Positions 1 through 8,900 of a stretch of 64,000 nt of DNA are shown one piece after another (the stretch's first letter is position 1; every line of letters starts with the position of its first letter). The stretch is from the NCBI RefSeq assembly GCF_037137055.1, contig NZ_JBBBNY010000003.1, forward strand, positions 310,001 to 374,000. Direction: 5' to 3'. The stretch is from Frateuria_A yonginensis (GTDB taxonomy: Bacteria > Pseudomonadota > Gammaproteobacteria > Xanthomonadales > Rhodanobacteraceae). The position numbers and the translations under genes are program-made. The notes beneath the pieces are model-generated. The model was not told the origin of the DNA, did no database searches, and saw only the letters and a list, made by a program, of their open reading frames with translations.

Positions 1-1
1 G

Positions 2-1078
2 GGACCCTCCGGCTCGGGCAAGACCACGCTGCTGCGCATCCTGGCCGGTCTGGACCATCCGGACCGCGGCGAAGTGCTCAAGAACGGCGCCGACTTCCTC
101 GCCGCCGACGCGCGCGAGCGCAAGATCGGACTGGTGTTCCAGCACTACGCGCTGTTCCGGCACATGAGCGTGAGCGAGAACATCGCCTTCGGCCTGCGCG
201 TGCGCCCGCGCCGCACGCGGCCGGGGCGTGCCGAGCTGAACGATCGCGTCGAGCGGCTGCTCAAGCGCGTGCAGCTCGAAGGCCTGGGCGGGCGCTACCC
301 GGCCCAGCTTTCCGGCGGCCAGTGCCAGCGCGTGGCGCTGGCGCGGGCGCTCGCGGTGGAGCCGGATATCCTGCTGCTGGACGAGCCCTTCGGCGCCCTC
401 GACGCGCAGGTGCGCGTGCGGCTGCGGCGCTGGCTGCGCCAGCTGCACGACGAACTCGGGCTCACCACCATCTTCGTCACCCACGACCAGGAGGAGGCGC
501 TGGAGCTGGCCGACCGCATCGCGGTGATGAACAACGGCCGCATCGAGCAGGTCGGCCGCCCGCAGGAGATCTACCGTCAGCCGGCCACGCCGTTCGTGTG
601 CGAGTTCATCGGCAAGGTCAACCGTATCGCGCTGTGCCGCGACGGCCCGCAGCTGGCGGCCGGGGCCTGGCAGCTGGGCGCCGATCCCTGGCGCGGCACG
701 CACGCGCAGGCGGTGGCCTACGTGCGCCCCGAGCACCTGTCGCTGGCGCCGCCGCCGTCGCAGTCGGCCTGGACGGCACGACTCCGGCACGTCTACCTCG
801 CCGGCAGCGTGGCGCACCTCGAGCTGTACGTGGCCGCGCTGGACCAGGTGCTGGAAGCCGACGTCCCCAGCGAGGAACTGGCCGGCCTCGGCCTGCAACC
901 GGACGACACGCTGCGGGTGGCACCGCGCAGCGCGGTGCTGTTCGCCGGCGGGGGTACGGGCGGCGGCACCGAGCGCTGGGTCTGGCACCTGCCGGCCGAC
1001 GAATCCACCCGGCCGGCGCCGCTGTCGCTGCTGCCGGCGGCGGCTTCGCACACGGGCCTGCGCTCGCTCACGCACTAG
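2..1078 (+). CDS. cysA: Sulfate/thiosulfate ABC transporter ATP-binding protein CysA (5' end outside window)
   Basis: ATPase subunit that powers sulfate/thiosulfate import at the cytoplasmic face of the inner membrane. The reading frame is open from the first bases, so the N-terminus lies upstream; 358 residues are visible. In order they show a Walker A (GPSGSGKTT) at the very start, a Q-loop in FQHYALFRHMSV that is typical of CysA, the ABC signature LSGGQCQRVALARAL, Walker B ILLLDEPFGALDA with D-loop, and the switch His in VTHDQEEALELADR. A TOBE-like C-terminal region follows. The family is usually about 350-360 aa, so only a few tens of residues should be missing. The other transporter genes (cysT, cysW) are expected upstream. 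The stop codon lies in an 18-bp tandem duplication. Confidence 0.93.
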   Translation, partial: GPSGSGKTTLLRILAGLDHPDRGEVLKNGADFLAADARERKIGLVFQHYALFRHMSVSENIAFGLRVRPRRTRPGRAELNDRVERLLKRVQLEGLGGRYPAQLSGGQCQRVALARALAVEPDILLLDEPFGALDAQVRVRLRRWLRQLHDELGLTTIFVTHDQEEALELADRIAVMNNGRIEQVGRPQEIYRQPATPFVCEFIGKVNRIALCRDGPQLAAGAWQLGADPWRGTHAQAVAYVRPEHLSLAPPPSQSAWTARLRHVYLAGSVAHLELYVAALDQVLEADVPSEELAGLGLQPDDTLRVAPRSAVLFAGGGTGGGTERWVWHLPADESTRPAPLSLLPAAASHTGLRSLTH

Positions 1079-1096
1079 CGCTCGCTCACGCACTAG
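1061..1096 (+). repeat. 18-bp tandem duplication carrying the cysA stop codon
   Basis: The unit CGCTCGCTCACGCACTAG occurs twice without a gap (1061-1078 and 1079-1096). The first copy encodes the last residues and stop of cysA; the second lies in the 3' untranslated region and repeats the stop. This looks like a recent slippage duplication. Confidence 0.9.
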
Positions 1097-1169
1097 CCCG
1101 TTTCCCCCTGCCACCTGCATCGGCCGGCCCGCCCCGGCGGGCCGCCTGCACCCTGTGCGAGGTCACGCC

Positions 1170-2357
1170 ATGAACAAGCTGCCGATCGCCGCCGGCCTGA
1201 TGCTCCCGCTGGCGCTTCCGCTGCACGCCGCCGATGCGGCGAACGGGCCTTACCGCTTCGCCGACGACTGGCCGACGCACTACGTGTTCGCCGACGGCAC
1301 CGACCTGGGCCTCTCGCTCAAGTACCAGTACGACGTCGACCGCTTCCCCGGCGACGGCGACCGTTTCGAGGATGCGCAGACCAACCGCCGCAAGGAGTTC
1401 GGCTTCTACCTCAAGAAGAAGGACGTCTACGACCTGGTCGCCGGCTACGACTTCCAGGCCAGGGCCTGGGTGGACACCTACCTGCAGCTGCACGGCAGGG
1501 GCCTGCTCGGCCGCGACGTGGGCACGCTGCGGCTGGGTTTCAGCAAGACCCCGGTGGGCCTGGAAGGCAACACCAGCACCGGCGCGACCACCTTCCTGGA
1601 GGCCGCGCTGCCGACCCAGGCGGTCTACGCCAATCGCCGCATCGGCGTGGACTGGACGCTGGCGCGCCCGCACTACCTCACCCAGGTGGGCTACTACCGC
1701 GGCGGCGACCTCAACGGCGACAACGACGGCCGCATGGTCGCCCTGCGTGCTGCCTGGGTGCCGATCGACACGGAGGACCGCGTGCTGCACCTGGGCCTGG
1801 CCGCCTCGCGCGAATGGCCCGAGGGCAGCACTGACGGCCGTGGCGTCCATACGCCGCCCGGCGTCCGCTTGCGCGCGCGACCCGAGGCGGCATTCGCGCC
1901 GCGGCTGGTCGACTCCGGCACGCTCGCCTTCGCCGACAGCATCGACCGACGCGGCGTGGAAGCCCTGTGGATCGACGGCCCATGGTCGGTGCAGGGCGAA
2001 TGGCTCGCGGCCACGGTCGAGCGCAGTGGCGAGCCGGACTACCGCATCCACGGCTACTACGCGTTCGCCAGCTGGATGCTCACCGGCGAATCGCGACCCT
2101 ACGCCGCGGGCAACGTCAAGGATCCCAAGCCGAGCCATCCGTTCGGCGCGGTGGAGCTGGCGCTGCGCTACAGCCAGCTCGACCTGGACGACGCGCCGGT
2201 GCTCGGCGGCCGCGAACACGACTGGACCGCCGGCATCAACTGGTACGTCAACCGCTACCTGAAGCTGCAGGCCAACTACGTGCGCGCACGCAGCAGCCGG
2301 CCGGGCGAGCAGGTACGGGCGAACGTGCTGGAGCTGCGGGCGCAGGTGCAGTTCTGA
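1170..2357 (+). CDS. Phosphate-selective porin O/P family outer-membrane protein
   Basis: Outer-membrane beta-barrel of 395 aa resembling the OprO/OprP anion porins. The start at 1170 gives a clean signal peptide (MNKLPIAAG...LPLHAADA). After it come alternating aromatic strands with the family's order of motifs: an N-terminal strand with LGLSLKYQYD, KEFGFYLKKK, GRGLLGRDVGTLRLGF, YANRRIGVDW, and a final TAGINWYVNRYLKLQANY strand. The C-terminus is Phe (AQVQF), as needed for BAM-dependent insertion. A GTG at 1155 is possible but would put charged residues ahead of the signal. The gene follows cysA by 91 bp on the same strand, which suggests an anion (perhaps sulfate) porin serving that transporter; the substrate is inferred from context. 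Confidence 0.85.
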   Translation: MNKLPIAAGLMLPLALPLHAADAANGPYRFADDWPTHYVFADGTDLGLSLKYQYDVDRFPGDGDRFEDAQTNRRKEFGFYLKKKDVYDLVAGYDFQARAWVDTYLQLHGRGLLGRDVGTLRLGFSKTPVGLEGNTSTGATTFLEAALPTQAVYANRRIGVDWTLARPHYLTQVGYYRGGDLNGDNDGRMVALRAAWVPIDTEDRVLHLGLAASREWPEGSTDGRGVHTPPGVRLRARPEAAFAPRLVDSGTLAFADSIDRRGVEALWIDGPWSVQGEWLAATVERSGEPDYRIHGYYAFASWMLTGESRPYAAGNVKDPKPSHPFGAVELALRYSQLDLDDAPVLGGREHDWTAGINWYVNRYLKLQANYVRARSSRPGEQVRANVLELRAQVQF

Positions 2358-2387
2358 ACCGCCCGGGCACCGGCAGCCGGGCGCGCG

Positions 2388-2699
2388 CTACCGCTCGCGC
2401 TCGTCCTCCGGCCCCAGCGTGGGGATCACGCGGTTGGCTTCGCTTCGGTACTCGGCGTCGCTGTGCCGGCCATCCATCAGGTCGTCCATCGGATCCTCGT
2501 CCACGTCACCGCGGTTCGGGTCCAGCGCGGCGGTGCGGTCGTCCGCCCACTCGATGGTGTCCAGGCGCTCGCGCCGGAGGTTCCCACCGTCCTCGCCCGG
2601 CCGCACCGGCTGGCCCCCGGGGCCCTCGGCGCCCGCGTCGCCGAGGCGCGAGTGCGGATCGCGCCGCTCGAACTGGTCTTGCTTACGTTGCCCGCTCAT
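2388..2699 (-). CDS. Small hydrophilic hypothetical protein
   Basis: 103-aa protein read from ATG at 2699 (MSGQRKQDQFERRD). It is very rich in Asp, Glu and Arg, has no membrane segment or cysteine, and has an acidic middle (DPNRGDVDEDPMDDLMDG). Such composition suggests a disordered cytoplasmic protein. It converges on the porin gene 30 bp away. No family was recognised. An upstream in-frame extension to 2738 exists, but the internal ATG is preceded by a purine-rich stretch and looks more natural. Confidence 0.55.
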   Translation of the reverse strand: MSGQRKQDQFERRDPHSRLGDAGAEGPGGQPVRPGEDGGNLRRERLDTIEWADDRTAALDPNRGDVDEDPMDDLMDGRHSDAEYRSEANRVIPTLGPEDERER

Positions 2700-2881
2700 G
2701 GCCCTGCCTCCGTCCACCACCACGCGAGCATCCCGCAAGAGGCGTATCCGCGGCGAGAAGCGCCACAGGGCCCGGCGCCGGCGCCTCGGTCAGCGTGCGC
2801 ATCCATTACTTGCCAGGTAATCGCCAGGCGGCCGTGCCCACCGCACGCCGTGCGCACACCCACCACGGAGCACGGCGATGA

Positions 2882-3258
2882 GCGCGACCCGCCAACGTGC
2901 TGCGCCTGAGCCTCCATCCGGCCGGCCCCGCCCCACGCATCCGCAACCTCGGCCAATGGCGCGCACACCTGCTGCACCGCCTGCGCCAGCAGATCGACGC
3001 GAGCCACGACCCGGCGCTCATCGCGCTGCTGCGCGAACTACAGGCCCTGCCCGTGGCCGAGGGCACGCCCGACGCGCACGCCCATCGGCCATTGCGGTGC
3101 CGCTGCAACTGGAGATCGACGGCCAGGTGCCTTCCCTTTTGAGCACCACCACCGTCTTCGGCACGCCGGTGGACATCACGCTGGCGAAGCTGGCGCTGGA
3201 GGCGTTCGTGCCCGCCGACGCCGGGACCGCCGAGCGGTTGCGTGCGATGGCCGGCTGA
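2882..3258 (+). pseudogene. Remnant of an XRE-family regulator, MmyB-like ligand-binding domain (5'-truncated, frameshifted)
   Basis: Two adjacent frames together spell the C-terminal half of a helix-turn-helix regulator with an MmyB-like domain. Frame 2 gives NVLRLSLHPAGPAPRIRNLG and WRAHLLHRLRQQIDAS, followed by DPALIALLRELQALPV (2882 to about 3085). Frame 1 then gives IAVPLQLEIDGQVPSL, STTTVFGTPVDITLAKLALE and AFVPADAGTAERLR (about 3085-3258). The change of frame near 3083-3090 needs a 1-nt deletion or 2-nt insertion. The N-terminal HTH domain is missing: a stop lies directly upstream at 2879-2881 and nothing upstream resembles it. The assignment rests on recalled family motifs. Confidence 0.75.
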
Positions 3259-3374
3259 GCCGGCGAGTTGAAGGCTTGCCGCCACGCTCGTCCGGGTCGT
3301 ACGGGAACGCCACTCGTGGGCACGTCGGCCACGGTCGCGCGGAAAGCGGGCCGTCGCCCCAGGCACGGGACACG

Positions 3375-4607
3375 TCAGGGACGCGCACGGCGCCGGTAGG
3401 CGGACAGCGAAACCACCAGCGCTCCGGTACCGAGCGCGGCGCCAAGGGCACACGTCAGGCCCCAACCGCCGACGGCCCAGGCGACGCCGGTAAGCGAGGA
3501 GGCCGCGGCGCCGCCGACGAAGAAGGTGCCGGTGAACAGGCCGTTCAGCCGGCCGCGCGCCTCCGGCCGCACGACGTTGATCGCCCGCCGCCCGAGCGTC
3601 TGATCGCCGACGGTGCCTACGTCCAGCAGCAACGAGGCCGCCACCATCAGGACGAGGCCGGTGCCGGGCGACTGGCGCCCGGCCATCCAGGCGAGCGCCA
3701 ACGCCGCCATGATCAGCAGGTGCATGGCCACGTTCGCCGGCCGGGTCAGCCCACGGTCGCCCAGGCGTCCGGCAATGGGCGCGATCACCGAACCACCGAC
3801 GCCGGCCATCGCGAACGCCGCGATGCCTTGCGCCCCCATGCCGAATGGCGGCTGTGCCAGGCGCAGCGCCACCACGGTCCAGAACACGTTGAAGGCGCCG
3901 AAGGCGAGCACCGCGCTCAGCGCATGCCGCTGCAGCACGCGCTCGTCGCGTACCAGGGGCCATAGCGAGCGCACCAGTGCGGCGTATCGCAGGCGATGAG
4001 CGGGCTGCAACGCGGGCAGCGAGCGCCACAGCGGCAGCGCCACCGCGCCGACCGCAACGGCGAAGGCGACGAACACGGCACGCCAGCCGAACGCGTGCGC
4101 GATCAGGGTGGACAACGGACGCGACAGCAGGATGCCGACCATCACCCCGCTCATGACGTTGCCGACCACGCGCCCACGCTCCACCTCGGGCGCGAGCGAG
4201 GCCACCATGGGCACCAGCATCTGGATCGAGCTGGTCGCCGCCCCCACCGCGAACGCCGCGACGAGATAGACCGGTGCGCTGGGCGACCAGGCCGAGACCA
4301 TCAGGGCGGCGATGTCGAGCGCAAGCGTCCACAGCACCAGCCGACGGTTCTCGAGCAGGTCCGTCAGCGGGACCAGAAACACCATGCCCGCGCCGTAACC
4401 GAGCAGCGTAGCCGTGGTGACCAGGCCGGCAGCAGCCAGCCGCAGGCCCAGGGCATGGGCGATGACTTCGACCAGCGGCTGCGCCGCCGTGAGGTTGAGC
4501 GCGACGACGCCGCAGGCGAGGGTCAGCAACGGCGTGAGCTGGCGGGCGGTCGGGCCGCTGGCGAGGCAGCTGGGGCAGGCGACGGTGGAGGGATCGGCGG
4601 CGCTCAT
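3375..4607 (-). CDS. Major facilitator superfamily transporter
   Basis: Inner-membrane secondary transporter of 410 aa with about twelve hydrophobic helices. The start at 4607 (MSAADPSTVACPSCL) is preferred over 4679, whose extension is unlike any MFS N-terminus. The loop between helices 2 and 3 carries the degenerate MFS motif (PLTDLLENRRLVLWT), and helices 4-6 are Gly/Ala-rich as in drug-efflux permeases (VGNVMSGVMVGILLSRPLS). The gene is divergent from the LysR gene 96 bp away, an arrangement in which the LysR protein usually controls the transporter. Substrate unknown; the family suggests export of a small toxic or aromatic compound. Confidence 0.85.
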   Translation of the reverse strand: MSAADPSTVACPSCLASGPTARQLTPLLTLACGVVALNLTAAQPLVEVIAHALGLRLAAAGLVTTATLLGYGAGMVFLVPLTDLLENRRLVLWTLALDIAALMVSAWSPSAPVYLVAAFAVGAATSSIQMLVPMVASLAPEVERGRVVGNVMSGVMVGILLSRPLSTLIAHAFGWRAVFVAFAVAVGAVALPLWRSLPALQPAHRLRYAALVRSLWPLVRDERVLQRHALSAVLAFGAFNVFWTVVALRLAQPPFGMGAQGIAAFAMAGVGGSVIAPIAGRLGDRGLTRPANVAMHLLIMAALALAWMAGRQSPGTGLVLMVAASLLLDVGTVGDQTLGRRAINVVRPEARGRLNGLFTGTFFVGGAAASSLTGVAWAVGGWGLTCALGAALGTGALVVSLSAYRRRARP

Positions 4608-4643
4608 GGCAGTATGCGAACAGTAAAAGAAGAGCGCACAATC

Positions 4644-4660
4644 TATGACCACCACGCATA
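4644..4660. promoter_or_regulatory. Putative LysR-type operator in the divergent MFS/lysR intergenic region
   Basis: An interrupted dyad TATG-N9-CATA contains the T-N11-A core typical of LysR-regulator binding sites. It lies in the 96-bp gap between the MFS and lysR start codons, 44 bp from the lysR start. The position and symmetry are visible; its use is inferred. Confidence 0.45.
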
Positions 4661-4703
4661 CCAGTCCAATCAAAATCACGCATCACCTTTATGAGGTTTA
4701 CGC

Positions 4704-5603
4704 ATGAACACGCGCGATCTGGAGGCCTTCGTGGCGGTCGTGGACCATGGCTCGATCCTCGCCGCCGCGGCCCAGTTGCACCTGACGCAGCCGGGCGTCA
4801 CGCGGCGCGTACAGAGCCTGGAGAACACCCTGGGCGTGGCGTTGCTCGACCGGCAATCCAAGCCGCTGCGGCCGACGGCTGCGGGCCGCGATGCCTACCA
4901 GCTCGGCCGGCGCGTGCTCGCCTCGCTGGATGACCTGCGCGCGGGCGTCGCAAGCGACGGCGAGGTGCGCGGCGAGTTCCGCTTCGGCATCACGCCGTTC
5001 CTCGCCGACATCGCGCTGGAGGAGCCCCTGTGTTCCTTGCGCCAGACCTTCCCCGCGCTGCACACGCGGGTCTCGACCCGCTGGTCGGCCGAGTTGCTGG
5101 GCGACCTGGATGCAGGGCGCATCGACGCGGCCCTGGTCTATCTGCCGGGCAACAACGAGCCACCCGCCGGCCTGGAGCGGGAGCCGCTGTGCCGCATAGC
5201 CGTGAAGGTCATCGTGCCCAAGGCCATGAAGCTTCCCCGACGTGTCACGCTGCGCGACCTGTCGGACCAGCCCTGGGTACTCAACCAGGACGGCTGCGGC
5301 TTTCGCCGCGTGCTGCGGCGGGCGCTCGAGCAGGCACGGTTGCCGTTCCGCGTCGCGGTGGAAGCGTTCGACCCGATCCTGCGGCATGCGCTGATCGCAC
5401 GTGGCCTCGGCATCGGCCTCACGGCGGGCGAGTTCCTCAAGGAGAGCCCCTACCGCAAGGCCCTGCGCGTGATCGAGGTACCCGAGTTCAAGGCCGAAGT
5501 GCGCGCCTGGCTGGTCCACCGCTCACCCGACGGCCGCCTGGCGGCGCCGCTGACCCACCTCCGCGGCGCATTGCGGCAGGCGCTCGGTGCGTTCCCCAGC
5601 TGA
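4704..5603 (+). CDS. LysR family transcriptional regulator
   Basis: 299-aa regulator. Residues 1-60 form the winged helix-turn-helix (MNTRDLEAFVAVVDHGSILA, then LHLTQPGVTRRVQSLE), followed by a linker helix and a periplasmic-binding-like effector domain from about residue 90. The length is exactly typical of the family. The recognition helix and the LxxPLRPTAAG linker are intact. It probably regulates the divergently transcribed MFS transporter and itself through the site at 4644-4660. The effector cannot be deduced. Confidence 0.9.
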   Translation: MNTRDLEAFVAVVDHGSILAAAAQLHLTQPGVTRRVQSLENTLGVALLDRQSKPLRPTAAGRDAYQLGRRVLASLDDLRAGVASDGEVRGEFRFGITPFLADIALEEPLCSLRQTFPALHTRVSTRWSAELLGDLDAGRIDAALVYLPGNNEPPAGLEREPLCRIAVKVIVPKAMKLPRRVTLRDLSDQPWVLNQDGCGFRRVLRRALEQARLPFRVAVEAFDPILRHALIARGLGIGLTAGEFLKESPYRKALRVIEVPEFKAEVRAWLVHRSPDGRLAAPLTHLRGALRQALGAFPS

Positions 5604-5967
5604 TTCCGGTGTGGTCGGGCGCCCGCTGTGGCCCGTTGCGGCCGAAGCCGCGTGCCGTTCTCTGCCGCTGAAATACCTCAATGGCGGGTTTGTGCCGGTC
5701 TGGCATGGCCGCCGCCGCATCCGCGATGGCCCCGGATGCGGCAGGCCAGAAATCACGGGCGCAGGTGAGCTCAGCCGGCAGGCTTTGCCTACCCCGGGCC
5801 CGGGACGCGATCCGTTCTGGCCTGTTGCCGGGCGTCACGCTGGCAACCTGTTACCTCTGGCCTGTTTTCCAGCGCCGCATCCGTATCTGCTTGGACCCGA
5901 AGCGGACGGCGGGCGGCGCCGAAGGACCTTACAGACAGCAGGTGTGGGAAAGCCCAACCCTCGACCC
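5604..5967. other. 364-bp intergenic region between lysR and cusA
   Basis: This gap separates two genes that converge. No convincing gene was seen on either strand. It contains one perfect 9-bp inverted repeat (5714-5722 with 5734-5742, loop 11) without a following T-run, so it is not a classical terminator, though it might insulate the convergent transcripts. Composition is less biased than in the neighbouring coding DNA. Confidence 0.6.
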
Positions 5968-8900
5968 TTATGCGTCCCTTTCCGCCGGGCGCCCTCCCTG
6001 CCGCAGGCGGTGCAACACCAGCAAGCGAAATGCGGCAGGCATGACGACCATCGAAAGCAGCGGCGCGGTCAGCATTCCGCCGATCATCGGCGCGGCGATC
6101 CGCTGCATCACCTCCGAGCCCGCGCCCTGACCGAGCAGGATCGGGAACAGACCCGCCAGGATCACCGCGACGGTCATCGCCTTGGGACGCACGCGCTGCA
6201 CCGCCCCCCCCCGGATGGCGGCGTCCAGTGCCGCAGGACCCGCCTGGGGATCGAGTGCGAGCTGACGATCCCAGGCCTGGCGCAGGTAGAGCAGCATGAC
6301 TACGCCGAACTCCGCCGCAACGCCGGCGAGGGCGATGAAGCCGATCAGGGTCGCCACCGAAAGCGCGTGGCCGAGCAGCCAGACCAGCCAGAGACCGCCG
6401 ACCAGCGAGAGCGGCACGCTCAGCATGATCAGCAACGCTTCGCTCCAGCGCCAGAACACGAGGTAGATCAATCCAAAGATGATCGCCAGCGCGATCGGCA
6501 CGACCAGCTTCAGGCGCTGCATGGCGCTGGCCAGATATTCGAACTGGCCCGACCAGGCGAGCGTCACGCCGGGCGGCAACGGTACCTGTCGCGCGACCGT
6601 GCGCTGCAGATCGGCGACCACCGCCGCGAGATCGCGACCTGCGTTGTCGACGTAGACATAAGTGGCAAGTTGCCCGTTTTCGCTCTTGAGCATGGGCGGC
6701 CCCGCCACCACCGAGACGTCGGCGACCTGGCCCAGCGTCAGCTGGGCGCCGCCGGGCGCCACGATCGGCAGCTGCCGGAGTGCCGCGACCGAATCACGGT
6801 CGTTGCGAGGGTAGCGGAGCACGATCGGATAGCGTTCGCGTCCCTCCACGGTCTGCCCGATCGGTGCGCCGCCGACGACGGTGGCGATCGTTCGCTGCAC
6901 CCCCGCCTGGGTCAGGCCATAGCGGGCGGCGTCCAGCGGACGGATGCGCACGTCGACGTAGCGTCCGCTGGCGGCACGCTCGGCGACCGCGGAACGTACG
7001 CCCGGTACCTGGCGCGCGACGCGCTCGATGCGGTCGGCCACCGTCTGCAGGATGGCGGGATCCGTGCCAAGCACCTTGATACCGATCGGACTCTTGATAC
7101 CGGTCGCCAGCATGTCGATACGGTTGCGGATGGGCGGCACGAACAGATTGGTCAGTCCGGGGACCTTGACGGCCTTGTCGAGCTCCTGCCGGAGCCTTTC
7201 CATCGTCATGCCCGGACGCCACTGGCTTTCGGGCTTGAAGGTAATCGTGGTCTCGAACATCTCCAGCGGGGCCGGATCGGTGGCGGTCTCTGCGCGGCCG
7301 GCCTTGCCGAACACGTGCGCCACTTCCGGCACCGTCTTGATCATGCGGTCGGTCAGCTGCAGCAGCTGGGCCGCCTTGCCCGCGGACAATCCGGGCAACG
7401 CGGTGGGCATGTACAGCAGCGTGCCCTCGTCCATCGCCGGCATGAACTCGCTGCCGAGCCGGCTCGACGGCAGGAGGGCGCTGAGCAGCAACACGCCGGC
7501 GACGAGCAGGGTGGCCTTGGGGAAACGCAGCACCGTGTCCAGCACGGGCCGATAGGCACGGACCAGGCCGCGGTTGATCGGATTCTCGTACTCGGCGCGG
7601 ATGCGCCCGCGCACCAGGTAGCCCATCAGCACCGGCACCAGCGTCACCGCCAGGCCGGCCGCGGCCGCCATCGCGTAGGTCTTGGTGAAGGCCAGCGGCG
7701 AGAACAGCTTGCCTTCCTGGCCCTGCAGCGCGAACACGGGCACGAACGACAACGCGATGATCATCAGGCTCACGAACAGCGCCGGGCCGACCTCGGCCGA
7801 GGACACGGCGATCAGCGACCAGCGCTCTCCGCCCTGCGGCTCGCGGCCGTCATGGCTTTCGCGCCAGTGCTCCAGGTGCTTGTGTGCGTTCTCGATCATC
7901 ACCACCGCGGCGTCCACCATCGCGCCGATCGCGATGGCGATGCCGCCCAGCGACATCAGGTTGGCGGACACGCCCTGCAGGTGCATGACGATGAACGCGG
8001 CCAGCACGCCCAGCGGCAGGCTGACCACGGCGACCAGCGCCGAACGCAGGTGGCCCAGGAACAGGGCGCAGACCAGCGCGACGACCAGAAACTCCTCGAT
8101 CAGCTTGCCCCAGACGTTCTCCACCGCCGCGTCGATCAGTTGCGCGCGATCGTAGGTGGGCACGATCTCCACGCCCGGCGGCAGGCTGCGCTTGAGTTCC
8201 GTGAGCCTGGCCTTGACCGCTGCGATCGCCGCCCGGGCGTTCTTGCCCGAGCGCAACACCACCACGCCGCCGGCCACCTCGCCCTGGCCGTCCAGTTCGG
8301 CGATGCCGCGGCGGAAGCTGGGGCCGCGGCGCACGCTGGCCACGTCGCGCAGCAGCACCGGCACGCCCTGGGCGTTGGCGGTGATCGGCACCTGTTCGAA
8401 GGCCTCGCGCGTGCGCAGGTAGCCTTCGCTGCGCACCATCAATTCGGCCTCGCCCTGTTCGATCACCGAACCGCCATTGGCGCCGTTGGCGGCACCGATC
8501 GCGTCGACCAGTTGCTGCACGGTGACGCCGCGCGCTGCCAGTGCCTGCGGGTCCGGCACGATCTGCCAGGCGCGCTCCATGCCGCCGATGCTGGCGACCT
8601 CCGCCACGTCCGGCACCGTTTTCAGCTGGTAGCGCAGGAACCAGTCCTGCAGGGCACGCAGCTGGCCGAGGTCGTGCCGGCCGCTGCGGTCGACCAGCGC
8701 GTACTCGTAGATCCAGCCCAGGCCGGTCGCGTCGGGCCCCAGCGCGGGGTTGACCTCGGCCGGCAGGCTGGCGCGCACCTGGCTCAGGTACTCGAGCACG
8801 CGCGAGCGCGCCCAGTAGAGGTCGGTACGGTCGTCGAACAGCACGTAGACGTAGGAGTCGCCGAAGAACGAATAGCCGCGCACCGTCTTCGCGCCGGGCA

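Noticed and set aside
5714..5742. Perfect 9-bp inverted repeat as a terminator
   Set aside because: There is no T-run on either side and the loop is long; it is mentioned only as structure in the intergenic region.
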